Shown: one piece after another, positions 8,246 through 16,510 of the stretch
How positions within the stretch are numbered: the stretch's first letter is position 1
Layout: each line of letters begins with the position of its first letter
NCBI GenBank assembly: GCA_027338645.1
Contig: DAHWSH010000052.1
Location: forward strand, 1 to 64,000
Reading direction: 5' to 3'
Length of the DNA: 64,000 nt
Source: JAJZIH01 sp021785265
Lineage (GTDB): Bacteria > Pseudomonadota > Gammaproteobacteria > JAKAQQ01
Made by a program: the position numbers and the translations under genes
The notes under the pieces: model-generated
What the model was told of the DNA's origin: nothing
Databases searched by the model: none
Seen by the model: the letters and a program-made list of their open reading frames with translations, nothing else

Positions 8246-8713
8246 TCAGAGGCAGTCGGTCTTCACCCCCAGGCGGGTCATGCTGCTGTTTCTGACCAGC
8301 ATCGGAGGATGCGGAATTCGGGGTGCGGACGGCGGCGGGGCCAGACGCGGAGGCAAAGGTGGGGGAGCGGGCGACAGACCGGGTGGCGGTCCAGGCCGCG
8401 GACCGGGCGGAGGACCGGGTGGCGGTCCAGGCCGCGGACCCGGCGCAGAACCAGGAGGAGGCGGCGGTTGCGGTGGGGGGGACCCCGGTTCCCCCGGCTC
8501 AGACCCGACATAATAGTAAGGGGGATAAAACCCGCCATAACCCCCGTAGTAGCCGTAACCGAGAAAAGATGACGGATAGCCGTAGCTACCGTAACTCTCG
8601 TAGTAACCCCCAGGATAGCTGCCCATGTACGATCCGTAGGGCGCAGTCGCACATCCCGACAGGGTGGCAGCCACCACCACGACCGGAATCAGCAAGCGAA
8701 ATATCTTCATCAT
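8246..8713 (-). CDS. Tyr/Gly- and Pro/Gly-rich putative lipoprotein
   Basis: The N-terminus MMKIFRLLIPVVVVAATLSGC is a lipoprotein signal with lipobox LSGC. After the cysteine comes a stretch rich in Tyr and Gly, then a Pro/Gly stretch made of GPPPGPRP-type repeats, then a short basic tail. Repetitive low-complexity character makes function unreadable; it resembles surface or coat-like small lipoproteins. Either of two adjacent ATGs (8713, 8710) may start it. An extended -10 (TGTTATGCT, about 8730-8738 on the minus strand) lies just upstream. It is followed by the hydrolase. Confidence 0.65.
   Translation of the reverse strand: MMKIFRLLIPVVVVAATLSGCATAPYGSYMGSYPGGYYESYGSYGYPSSFLGYGYYGGYGGFYPPYYYVGSEPGEPGSPPPQPPPPPGSAPGPRPGPPPGPPPGPRPGPPPGLSPAPPPLPPRLAPPPSAPRIPHPPMLVRNSSMTRLGVKTDCL
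8377..8441. repeat. 36-base in-frame tandem repeat in the lipoprotein gene
   Basis: The string beginning GACCGGGTGGCGGTCCAGG occurs at 8377 and again at 8413, a period of 36 bases or 12 codons. It encodes the Pro/Gly/Arg repeat and extends as degenerate copies on both sides. Confidence 0.85.
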
Positions 8714-8773
8714 CTTTCCCACCGGATCCAGCATAACAGAAAGACTACCAGCGGGTCTTCTCACGGAAGCATT

Positions 8774-8782
8774 TGTTATGAT
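8774..8782 (+). promoter_or_regulatory. Extended -10 promoter of the flavoreductase gene
   Basis: TG-T-TATGAT gives an extended -10 element about 95 bases before the ATG at 8878. The -35 region is weak, as is common with extended -10 promoters. A divergent extended -10 for the lipoprotein gene lies 40 bases away. Confidence 0.45.
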
Positions 8783-8877
8783 CAAAAGACCTTCACCCGT
8801 ATCGCAGGCGGGATGTCCATGGAGACACTCCCAAACGGATCCGCATCGACGGTGGCAGGCGTGAGAACGGGCGATCC

Positions 8878-10311
8878 ATGACCTTGACGCCACCCCGACG
8901 GTTCGACCTCTTGGTTGTAGGCGGGGGTGCGGCCGGACTCTCGGCAGCCTCCGTCGCCTCCCGAGCCGGATCCCGGGTCGGCCTGATCGAGCGTCACCGG
9001 CTCGGAGGCGACTGCCTGTATACGGGGTGCATCCCCAGCAAAGCGCTGCTGCGTGCCGCTGCCCTGGCCCACGCCCAAAGACAGGGCGGTGCCCTGGGTA
9101 TTGCCGCCCACGAACCGGTCGTCGACTTCACTGCCCTGCGGGAACACCTGAACCGGGTGATCGCCCGCATTGAGCCCGAGGATTCGGAAGCGAGATACCA
9201 GGCGCTCGGCGTCACGGTCGTGCGGGGAGAGGCCACGGTCGAGAGCGATTTCCGCCTCCGGGTGGATGAGACCCTTCTAAAAGGACGCAGCCTGGTCATT
9301 GCAACGGGCGCCACACCCCGCCTCCCTGATCTTCCTGGGCTCTCCAACGCTCCCTGGTTTACCAGCGAAACCCTGTGGGACTTGGAGGAGCTGCCTCGGA
9401 AACTCATCATTCTCGGGGGAGGACCGCTCGGCTGCGAGATCGGGCAGGCCTACCGTCGTCTCGGGAGCCAGGTCACCATCGTGGAATCCGCACCCCGTCT
9501 CCTGGCCGGAGAACCCGAGGCGATCTCCCAGACACTCGCCACCGCACTCAGTGAAGAGGGTCTGAGGATTCTCACGGCAAGACGCGCTCTTCGGATTGAG
9601 CAGGGGGGTGGCCGATTCGAGCTTATCTTGGAAAACGGGACCGGCCACCTCGAGCACTTCCCCTTCGATGCCCTGCTCATCGCCGTGGGACGGTGCGCGC
9701 GGACCGACGGCCTCGAGGCGCTCGGACTCACCCTGGAACCCACCGGTCGCATCCGTTCAGACCCCTTCCTCCGCACTTCCCGGCCGGGTTGCTATGCCGC
9801 CGGCGATGTGACCAGCCCTCTCCATTTCACCCACGTCGCAGGCCAACAGGGTGCCTACGCCGCGCTGAATGCCTTGTTCCGACCCCTCCTCCGGCTGCGT
9901 TGGGCCACGAGCCCCGTCCCCCGTGTCACCTACACGGACCCAGAGATCGCCTCCGTTGGGACAGAGGCGGGAGGGGATGTGGCCGAGACCCTCGAGATTC
10001 CGCTGGCCGAGATCAACCGAGCCGTGACCGACGGGGCCATTCACGGCGTCGCACATTTCGGGATCGACCGGCATGGACACCTCGTCTCCGCGTCCCTCTG
10101 CATGCCGCATGCCGGTGAAAGCATCGCCCAGGTGGCACTCGCCATGCGGGAACGCTTCTCGCTTTCGCGACTGCTCGGCCTGATCCAGCCCTACCCGACC
10201 TATGCGGAGATGCACCGCCGGGTGGCGACCCGTTGGCGGGAACGCCATGTGAGCCCGACCTCCCGACGGTTCGCCGCAGCCTTGCTCGGCCTGCTCCGGA
10301 CCCTCGACTGA
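8878..10311 (+). CDS. Pyridine nucleotide-disulfide oxidoreductase (mercuric reductase/lipoamide dehydrogenase-like)
   Basis: The 477-residue flavoprotein has the FAD dinucleotide-binding motif GGGAAG (about 15-20), a redox-active pair Cys46/Cys51 in GGDCLYTGCIPSK, an NAD(P)-binding motif GGGPLGCEIG in the middle, and a second FAD motif around CYAAGDV. The C-terminal dimerisation region carries QPYPTYAE rather than the HPT-E motif of true lipoamide dehydrogenases, and I see no C-terminal vicinal cysteine pair as in mercuric reductase. The natural electron acceptor is therefore open. No partner genes flank it. Confidence 0.88.
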   Translation: MTLTPPRRFDLLVVGGGAAGLSAASVASRAGSRVGLIERHRLGGDCLYTGCIPSKALLRAAALAHAQRQGGALGIAAHEPVVDFTALREHLNRVIARIEPEDSEARYQALGVTVVRGEATVESDFRLRVDETLLKGRSLVIATGATPRLPDLPGLSNAPWFTSETLWDLEELPRKLIILGGGPLGCEIGQAYRRLGSQVTIVESAPRLLAGEPEAISQTLATALSEEGLRILTARRALRIEQGGGRFELILENGTGHLEHFPFDALLIAVGRCARTDGLEALGLTLEPTGRIRSDPFLRTSRPGCYAAGDVTSPLHFTHVAGQQGAYAALNALFRPLLRLRWATSPVPRVTYTDPEIASVGTEAGGDVAETLEIPLAEINRAVTDGAIHGVAHFGIDRHGHLVSASLCMPHAGESIAQVALAMRERFSLSRLLGLIQPYPTYAEMHRRVATRWRERHVSPTSRRFAAALLGLLRTLD

Positions 10312-10319
10312 ATCAGCCC

Positions 10320-10868
10320 TTAGTGGCCGGGATGCGCCGCCGCTCCCGCCAGGTCCTCGGGTTTCGAGGCACCCAGGAAGTCGCTCTTGCCGATCTCGAT
10401 CCCGTTGTGGCGGAGGATCGCGTAGGTGGTGGTCAGGTGGAAATAAAAGTTGGGGTAGGCGTAATGGAGAAGGTAGGGCAGACCCACAAGCTCGACAGTA
10501 CGATCACGAACCGGCAGGTGGATCCGCCGGTCCTCCGCCCCCTCGAAATCCTTCTTCTTGAGCGTCCCCAGGAATGTCACCGTTCGTCCGATGCGGTCAT
10601 CGATCTCGGCGAAAGTGGTCTCCTTGTCCTCGTAGCGTGGGGGTTCACCGCCCGCCAGGCGGGCCGCGCATCCCTTCGCCTGGTCGGTCGCAATCTGCAC
10701 CTGACGGACAAGCGGAAACATATCCGGGGAGAGCCGGGCCTGGACCAGGACGGCGGGATCGATTTTTCGAGCCTCGGCCTGCACCAGGGCTTTCTTGAGG
10801 ATCTGCTTCAAGTTATCGAGCTTGTGCGAGAAAACCGGAACCGTAAGGTCGTAGAGGGAGAAGGACAT
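10320..10868 (-). CDS. DUF1993 family protein
   Basis: The protein has 182 residues, starts MSFSLYDLTVPVF and contains the HKLDNLKQILKKA and HYAYPNFYFHLTTTYAILR segments characteristic of DUF1993, a helical family with a DinB-like fold whose function is not established. It is convergent with the flavoreductase, with only 8 bases between the stops. No signal peptide or membrane segment is visible. Confidence 0.85.
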   Translation of the reverse strand: MSFSLYDLTVPVFSHKLDNLKQILKKALVQAEARKIDPAVLVQARLSPDMFPLVRQVQIATDQAKGCAARLAGGEPPRYEDKETTFAEIDDRIGRTVTFLGTLKKKDFEGAEDRRIHLPVRDRTVELVGLPYLLHYAYPNFYFHLTTTYAILRHNGIEIGKSDFLGASKPEDLAGAAAHPGH

Positions 10869-11045
10869 GGACGTGCTCCTCGAAGGGGTGGGAGTGGGTA
10901 AATCTCGCGGCTAGGATACCGGAAGCCGTACGACTTGTCCCGGAGCCGGCTTGGAGCCGGTCCTTCCTGACCGGGTATTTCCCGACTGTCCGTTCCCGCA
11001 AGCAGGCCTATACTCCTTAGGTACACCTGAATGAGGAGAGAGGCC

Positions 11046-12731
11046 ATGCCGTTGAATCTCCGTCCCCTTCTGGTCGCGTCCCTCATGGCCTGTGCCTTGG
11101 GTAACTCCGCCACGGCCACCCCGTCCCGGGGCCTCCCCACCCGATCCGCCTCCATCCCTTTTCACGTCTTCACCTACCACGACAACAAGGCGAGAACCGG
11201 GGCCGATCTTCAGGAAACCCGGCTCACGCCGGAAGACGTCAACGTCCGAAGTTTCGGCAAGGTGGGATTTTTCCCAACCGATGGCAAGGTCGATGCGGAA
11301 CCCCTCTATGATCCCTCGGTCCGGATCCATGGTGAAAGACAGCCAGTCCTTTATGTGGCGACTGAAGAGGATCGGCTCTACGCTTTTAACGCGGTGAGCG
11401 GCCAGCTCCTCTGGAAGGACATTCTGCTCAAGCCGGGGGAGACCCCCAGCGGACCACGCCACTGCAACCAGGTGATTCCCGTGATCGGCATCACCTCGAC
11501 TCCAGTGATCGACCCGCAGGTGGGCCCCCACGGCACCCTCTTCGCGGTCGCCCTATCGAAAAACCGGGAGGGACAGCACGAGCAACGCTTGTATGCTCTG
11601 GATCTCGCTACCGGGGCCGAACGCGCGGGGGGACCCGTCACGATCCGCGCGAGCTTCCCCGGAACCGGCGCGGGCAGCGTGAACGGTCGGGTGCTTTTCA
11701 ATCCGGCCCAGTACAAGGAGCGGGCTGGACTTCTGCTCCTTCATGGCGTGGTCTACACGAGCTGGGCCTCTCACTGCGACCATCGTCCCTACACTGGCTG
11801 GGTGATCGGCTACCGTGCGCGGACCTTGAAGCAGGACGGAGTGATCGATGTCACGCCGAACGGGAGTGACGGCGGGATCTGGTCCTCGGGCGCAGGACCG
11901 GCGGCGGGTCCGGGCGGCCACATCTATTTTCTCGACGGCAACGGCAGCTTCGATCCACACCTCAATCGCCGGGGTTTTCCCCGGAATCATGACTTCGGTA
12001 ATGCCTTCATCCGGCTCACGGCACAGAATGGACAGCTCCGCGTGAGCGACTACTTCAACATGGACAACACCCGTGCCGAATCGCGAGCGGATCAGGATTT
12101 CGGATCCGGCGGGGCGCTCGTCCTGCCGACCCTCCGGGACCGTCGCGGCCGGCCAGTCGAGCTGGCCCTGGGCGCCGGCAAGGATGGCATCATCTATGTT
12201 GTGAACCGGAGGCACATGGGTCATTTCAGCCCACGGGCGAACCGGATCTGGCAGGAAATCCCCCATGGTCTCCACGGCCCCGAGTTCGGGATGCCAGCCT
12301 ATTTTGACCATTGGGTCTATTTCGGTGCAGTGGGTCAGCCGCTTCGCGCCTTCCGCATCCACCACGCCCGTCTTTCCGAGCAGGCCATCTCCCGGAGCAG
12401 CAACCACTTCGTCTACCCCGGAACTACTCCCAGCGTTTCGGCCAATGGCCGCCACCACGGCATCGTATGGGCAGTGGAGAACTCCAACCCGGCGGTTCTT
12501 TACGCCTATCGGGCAGACGATCTCCACGACCTCCTCTACAGCAGCCGACAGGCCGGAAGACGCGACGCGTTTGGTCCAGGGAACAAGTTCATCACACCCC
12601 TGATCGCACACGGACGGGTTTACGTCGGCACCCGTGACGGAGTGGCCGTTTTCGGGCTCCTTGCAACCGGACACACGGGTCGCACGCGTCCCGCCCGGCG
12701 CCAAAACCCGGACCGGACCCGGAAACCCTGA
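11046..12731 (+). CDS. Secreted PQQ-type beta-propeller protein
   Basis: The 561-residue product has a signal peptide (MPLNLRPLLVASLMACALG, cleavage near ATA-TP). It then shows repeated beta-propeller blades of the quinoprotein type, for example LYVATEEDRLYAFNAVSGQL and RLYALDLATGAE, and ends in a basic Pro/Arg tail. Overall it resembles the PQQ-binding-like/WD40-like propeller family, but I see no clear quinoprotein alcohol dehydrogenase active site, so it may be structural. The ATG at 11046 has GGAGAGAGG just upstream and is preferred over 11031. A TATACT -10 candidate lies near 11010. Confidence 0.78.
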   Translation: MPLNLRPLLVASLMACALGNSATATPSRGLPTRSASIPFHVFTYHDNKARTGADLQETRLTPEDVNVRSFGKVGFFPTDGKVDAEPLYDPSVRIHGERQPVLYVATEEDRLYAFNAVSGQLLWKDILLKPGETPSGPRHCNQVIPVIGITSTPVIDPQVGPHGTLFAVALSKNREGQHEQRLYALDLATGAERAGGPVTIRASFPGTGAGSVNGRVLFNPAQYKERAGLLLLHGVVYTSWASHCDHRPYTGWVIGYRARTLKQDGVIDVTPNGSDGGIWSSGAGPAAGPGGHIYFLDGNGSFDPHLNRRGFPRNHDFGNAFIRLTAQNGQLRVSDYFNMDNTRAESRADQDFGSGGALVLPTLRDRRGRPVELALGAGKDGIIYVVNRRHMGHFSPRANRIWQEIPHGLHGPEFGMPAYFDHWVYFGAVGQPLRAFRIHHARLSEQAISRSSNHFVYPGTTPSVSANGRHHGIVWAVENSNPAVLYAYRADDLHDLLYSSRQAGRRDAFGPGNKFITPLIAHGRVYVGTRDGVAVFGLLATGHTGRTRPARRQNPDRTRKP

Positions 12732-12766
12732 TCTGGAAAGGCTCCCTCCTTGCCTTCCAGGGGGGC

Positions 12767-12796
12767 TTGACAGGCGTGGCCAAAAGCTGCTATGGA
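12767..12796 (+). promoter_or_regulatory. Promoter of the secreted HExxE protein gene
   Basis: A perfect TTGACA (12767-12772) is followed by an 18-base spacer and TATGGA (12791-12796). The leader is about 90 bases and contains a small hairpin (CAAGGCG/CGCCTTG, about 12843-12862). An imperfect stem CTGGAA...TTCCAG (from 12733) just upstream could end the preceding transcript but lacks a T run. Confidence 0.65.
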
Positions 12797-12895
12797 TAGC
12801 ACGCTTAAAAAAGGGCAAAACGGAAATAGAAATCAGTAACACCAAGGCGACGCAATGCGCCTTGATCACTAACAAACAACTGTCCTGGAGGTCAT

Positions 12896-13909
12896 GTGAA
12901 AAACCCTATGAAACAGATGTACCCGCTCATGGCGGGACTCGCCTTGATGATGTTCGCCGGTTCGGCCATCGCCGCACCACCCTCACCGGCGGTGCATGAG
13001 AACGCGGCCGGGGGGATCCGTTTCCTGGAAGCGGGCCAACCCCCGGTCGTGATTTACCCGCTGGTCGGAAACGCACAGCGGGCGCGGGCGGCCCAAAGAA
13101 AGAGTGGCACCTCGGGCGGCAACCTCTACTACCACGGTGGAACCGGGGGAATCGGGGTTGAAACCGCACCACACATTTACGTTGTCTTTTGGGGCTCGCA
13201 GTGGATCAACAATGATCCTAGCGGGGAAGCGGCCATTGTGGAGTCTTTGCTGGGTAGCGTCGGGGGCAGCTCCTGGCTGAATACCGTGACCCAGTATTGT
13301 CAGGGTGTGGCCAACGGCACCGTGTTCTGTAACGGCGCCGGCACCCCGGCAGGCAACCAGGCGAACATGCTCGTCTCGTACTGGTATGACAGCGCCAAGG
13401 CAGCACCCCGACATCCGAAGCAGTCCCAGATCGCGGCCGAAGCGGTCCGGGCCGCTCAGTATTTCGGGAATACAGCGACCGGGAGCAACGTCACCACCCA
13501 GTACGTGATTGCGACCGCGACAGGAAACAACTCGGGCGGTTTCGGCAGGCAATACTGCGCCTACCACAGTTCAACCAATTCGGCCTACGGCAACGTGGCC
13601 TACACCAACCTGCCCTACATCACCGATGCGGGCGCGAGCTGCGGTGCCAACTTCAATGGCCTGGGCCCTGACGCGGGCATCAGCATCGTGGAGGGACACG
13701 AGGCAGCGGAAACCATCACGGATCAGTTTCCGAGTGGGGGCTGGCTCGATTCCAGTGGTTCCGAGATCGGTGACAAATGTGCCTGGATCTCGTCGGGCCA
13801 GGGGGCGTCTGCTGACGTGACGTTCCCGGACGGCACCACCTTCCCGATGCAATCCCTCTGGAGCAATGCGTTCAACAGCGGCAGTGGGGGCTGCGTAATG
13901 TCCTACTGA
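12896..13909 (+). CDS. Secreted HExxE-motif protein, PHI-1/EXORDIUM-like
   Basis: This 337-residue exported protein starts at GTG 12896, placed by GGAGG four bases upstream; an ATG at 12908 is the alternative. A signal peptide ends near AIA-APPS. The conserved core begins with HIYVVFWGSQW and includes EGHEAAETITD, where His268-Glu269...Glu272 look like a metal-binding or protease-like HExxE motif. Several cysteines suggest disulfides. The layout recalls bacterial relatives of the plant phosphate-induced/EXORDIUM proteins, but that family call is tentative. It has its own promoter and a strong terminator, so it is a single-gene unit. Confidence 0.65.
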   Translation: MKNPMKQMYPLMAGLALMMFAGSAIAAPPSPAVHENAAGGIRFLEAGQPPVVIYPLVGNAQRARAAQRKSGTSGGNLYYHGGTGGIGVETAPHIYVVFWGSQWINNDPSGEAAIVESLLGSVGGSSWLNTVTQYCQGVANGTVFCNGAGTPAGNQANMLVSYWYDSAKAAPRHPKQSQIAAEAVRAAQYFGNTATGSNVTTQYVIATATGNNSGGFGRQYCAYHSSTNSAYGNVAYTNLPYITDAGASCGANFNGLGPDAGISIVEGHEAAETITDQFPSGGWLDSSGSEIGDKCAWISSGQGASADVTFPDGTTFPMQSLWSNAFNSGSGGCVMSY

Positions 13910-13927
13910 CGGCTCTCCGGCTCCGTC

Positions 13928-13968
13928 ATCGCCGGCAATGTCTGGGGCATTGCCGGCGATTCTTTTTT
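13928..13968 (+). terminator. Strong rho-independent terminator
   Basis: A perfect 13-bp stem (ATCGCCGGCAATG, 13928-13940, with its complement at 13948-13960) closes a 7-base loop and is followed by a T-rich run (13961-13968). It ends the secreted HExxE gene. Confidence 0.93.
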
Positions 13969-14112
13969 GAACGAGCATCCGGTCAAACCGAGGGATGCTT
14001 TCCGGCACACCGGTGAAGACGTGGCCATTGCCCCGGCAACGGGTTCCAAACCACCTCGACCCCGTCAAATTGAGCCCGGCTTTTGTATCATAGCCTTGAC
14101 CGGGAGACCTCC

Positions 14113-14208
14113 ATGACTCCGCGACCGTCCCTTTCACGACCGCTGGATCGTTCCACTTCTCGACCCAGAAGTCGAGATGGAATCACAAAAAACCGGAATG
14201 CCGGATGA
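14113..14208 (+). CDS. Possible 31-residue leader peptide upstream of the helicase
   Basis: An ATG at 14113 follows a GGGAG site eight bases upstream. The 31-codon frame is very rich in Arg and Ser and stops at TGA 14206-14208, overlapping the helicase ATG by 4 bases. The overlap suggests translational coupling or a leader peptide. A hairpin (TCTCGAC/GTCGAGA, about 14158-14177) sits inside it. It may be chance; no homology is recognised. Confidence 0.3.
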   Translation: MTPRPSLSRPLDRSTSRPRSRDGITKNRNAG

Positions 14209-16256
14209 GGGATGCGCTGCCCCATCCGAAGGGTCCAGTCCCGCAAGCGAGGCGCTGGAGCTACGGCGCCACAGTCCAGGATTTCGTGACCGAGGATCCC
14301 GCTGTCATCCTGGGGCAGCTGACGGCTGGATCTGCATTTGCCGATGAACTTTCTCAGAAAAACGCCTGGGTGGAGGAGGCCCGGTTACTTGCGGAGGTTC
14401 TGGCTCCGTATCGCAAAGTCCAAGGTGCCCTCTATCTGGAATACGACATCCCCCGGCTGGGAAGGCGAATCGATGCGGTTCTGATCCTGGAACACGTCGT
14501 GTTTGTGCTGGAATTCAAGGTGGGGGAGACCCGGTTTTCAAGAGAGGCCGTGGAGCAGGTCTGGGACTATGCCCTCGATCTCAAAAATTTTCATGAGCCG
14601 AGCCATGATGTCCCTCTGGTGCCAATCCTGGTTGCCACGCACAGCGATGCCCCCCCCGAAAGCATCAAAGTCTCGAAATTCGGAGATCTCCTGGCGAATC
14701 CGCTCCGGTGCGGTGCCCAGGGGTTACGGGAAGCACTCCCTCAGGCCCTCCGGTTTTTCACCGGAACCGTGGTTGACTGTCGGGCTTGGGAACAAGGTCG
14801 TTACCACCCGACTCCCACGATTGTCGAAGCGGCCCGCTCGCTTTATGCCGGTCATGCTGTCGGGGAGATTTCGCGAAACGATGCCGGAGCCACCAACCTG
14901 GCGGTCACCTCGCAGCGTCTGAGTGAAATCATCGAACAAACCCGACAAACTGGAGGCAAGGCGATTTGTTTGGTGACCGGGGTGCCGGGTGCCGGCAAAA
15001 CCCTAGTCGGGTTGGACATCGCGAGCCGGCATAACCGGATCAACGATCAGCTCTATAGTATTTTTCTTTCCGGCAACGGCCCGCTGGTCAGCGTCCTGCA
15101 TGAGGCCCTGGCCCGTGACCGGTGTGAACGAGCGCACAGACAAAACGAGACTCTGCGTCTTGGTGAAGCACGCAGTGCCGTCAAACAGTTCATCCAGAAT
15201 GTCCACCATTTCAGAGACGATTGTCTGGCCCACCTCTCGGCTCCGATCGAGCACGTCGCTCTGTTCGATGAGGCACAGCGCGCGTGGGACCTGAACCAAA
15301 CCGCCCGATTCATGCAACAGAAGAAACACAGGCCCGGATTTAAGCAGTCGGAGCCGGAATATCTCATTTCCTGTCTGGACCGTCACCGCGACTGGGCCGT
15401 GATCGTCTGTCTGGTCGGGAGCGGACAGGAAATCAACACCGGAGAAGGAGGAATCCATGAGTGGCTGGCTGCGGTCCTGCGCGCCTTTCCCGACTGGTCG
15501 GTCCATCTTTCGCCCCAGCTGCAGGAAGCCGAATATCACGTCGCCGGAGACCTGGAAGCCCTGCGGGTCCGTGCCCAAGTTTACTGGGACCCGACCCTCC
15601 ATCTTGCGGCTTCCATCCGTTCCTTTCGCTCCGAGCGAGTCGCGGGTTTTGTCAACCGACTGCTGGCACTGGAAACGGAGGAGGCTCGAAACACCCTGCC
15701 CCAGATATTACCCCGCTTCCCGATTTATGTCACTCGGCATCTGGCCCTGGCCAAGAACTGGCTCCGTCATCAGGCCCGCGGTACGGAACGTTATGGCCTG
15801 ATGGTGTCCTCCCAAGCGCAGCGCCTCAAGCCGTATGCCATCGATGTCCGGGTCAAGGTGGATCCTGTCCGATGGTTTCTTGAAAGCAGGGAAGATGTCC
15901 GCTCGTCCTACTATCTGGAGGACGCAGCCACCGAGTTCCAGGTCCAGGGTCTGGAACTCGACTGGGCCTGCGTGGTCTGGGATGGCGATCTCCGAACTGA
16001 CGGAACCGATTGGCAGTATTTCAGCTTCAAGGGCAAGCGATGGGAACGGATCCACAAGGAAGACCGGCAACACTACCTTCTCAACGCCTACCGGGTTCTT
16101 CTGACCCGGGCCCGACAGGGCATGGTGATCGTGGTTCCTGAAGGGGATCCGCATGATCCTACCCGGGATCCTCGGTTTTATGATCCGGCCTATGGCCTTT
16201 TGACCCGGGTTGGGATCCCGGAACTGGGAGCCGAACCCCGGCCTGCAACCGGCTAG
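14205..16256 (+). CDS. Nuclease-like/DUF2075 DNA-RNA helicase protein
   Basis: The 683-residue protein has two parts. Residues 75-110 contain E79, then RRID90 and LEFKVG (102-107), which fits the active-site pattern of a PD-(D/E)XK nuclease. From about 250 onward is a DUF2075-type P-loop ATPase with Walker A GVPGAGKT (259-266) and Walker B LFDEAQ (353-358), and helicase-like C-terminal motifs (YRVLLTRARQGM near 635). Such proteins are often found in defence or mobile contexts, but the substrate is unknown. It stands alone; no methylase or partner gene is adjacent. The start is the ATG overlapping a short leader frame. Confidence 0.78.
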   Translation: MRDALPHPKGPVPQARRWSYGATVQDFVTEDPAVILGQLTAGSAFADELSQKNAWVEEARLLAEVLAPYRKVQGALYLEYDIPRLGRRIDAVLILEHVVFVLEFKVGETRFSREAVEQVWDYALDLKNFHEPSHDVPLVPILVATHSDAPPESIKVSKFGDLLANPLRCGAQGLREALPQALRFFTGTVVDCRAWEQGRYHPTPTIVEAARSLYAGHAVGEISRNDAGATNLAVTSQRLSEIIEQTRQTGGKAICLVTGVPGAGKTLVGLDIASRHNRINDQLYSIFLSGNGPLVSVLHEALARDRCERAHRQNETLRLGEARSAVKQFIQNVHHFRDDCLAHLSAPIEHVALFDEAQRAWDLNQTARFMQQKKHRPGFKQSEPEYLISCLDRHRDWAVIVCLVGSGQEINTGEGGIHEWLAAVLRAFPDWSVHLSPQLQEAEYHVAGDLEALRVRAQVYWDPTLHLAASIRSFRSERVAGFVNRLLALETEEARNTLPQILPRFPIYVTRHLALAKNWLRHQARGTERYGLMVSSQAQRLKPYAIDVRVKVDPVRWFLESREDVRSSYYLEDAATEFQVQGLELDWACVVWDGDLRTDGTDWQYFSFKGKRWERIHKEDRQHYLLNAYRVLLTRARQGMVIVVPEGDPHDPTRDPRFYDPAYGLLTRVGIPELGAEPRPATG

Positions 16257-16363
16257 GAGACGACGCCTAGACAGGACCGGTCAAGTCCCTCATGCCAAAG
16301 ATGGAAAAACCCCTGACCGGAGGCATGCCCCCGCTCACGTGCATCTGCTGCTTACTTCCTCAG

Positions 16364-16392
16364 TTGCATTCACCAAAGTGCGAGAGTATGTT
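16364..16392 (+). promoter_or_regulatory. Promoter of the first sortilin-type gene
   Basis: TTGCAT (16364-16369), a 17-base spacer and TATGTT (16387-16392) form a plausible sigma-70 promoter. It places the transcription start near 16399, which supports the ATG at 16511 as the true start rather than an upstream in-frame one at 16292. Confidence 0.5.
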
Positions 16393-16510
16393 ACCGGAGG
16401 TTATTCCTTCAGGGTCTGCGTGGGCAAACCTCCACGCGGCCGGTTCCAGCAGGAATCGGCGGGTCAGTGTTTCCGTGGTTCAACACGACGGTTTTTCAGA
16501 GGTATACGAC

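Noticed and set aside
8323..8452. Pro/Gly repeat region as a CRISPR-like or regulatory array
   Set aside because: The repeat is in frame within a lipoprotein gene, has no spacers and has only two clear units.
16292..16510. Longer N-terminus for the first sortilin-type protein
   Set aside because: The promoter at 16364-16392 and the AGAGG site before 16511 place the start at 16511, where a signal peptide begins.
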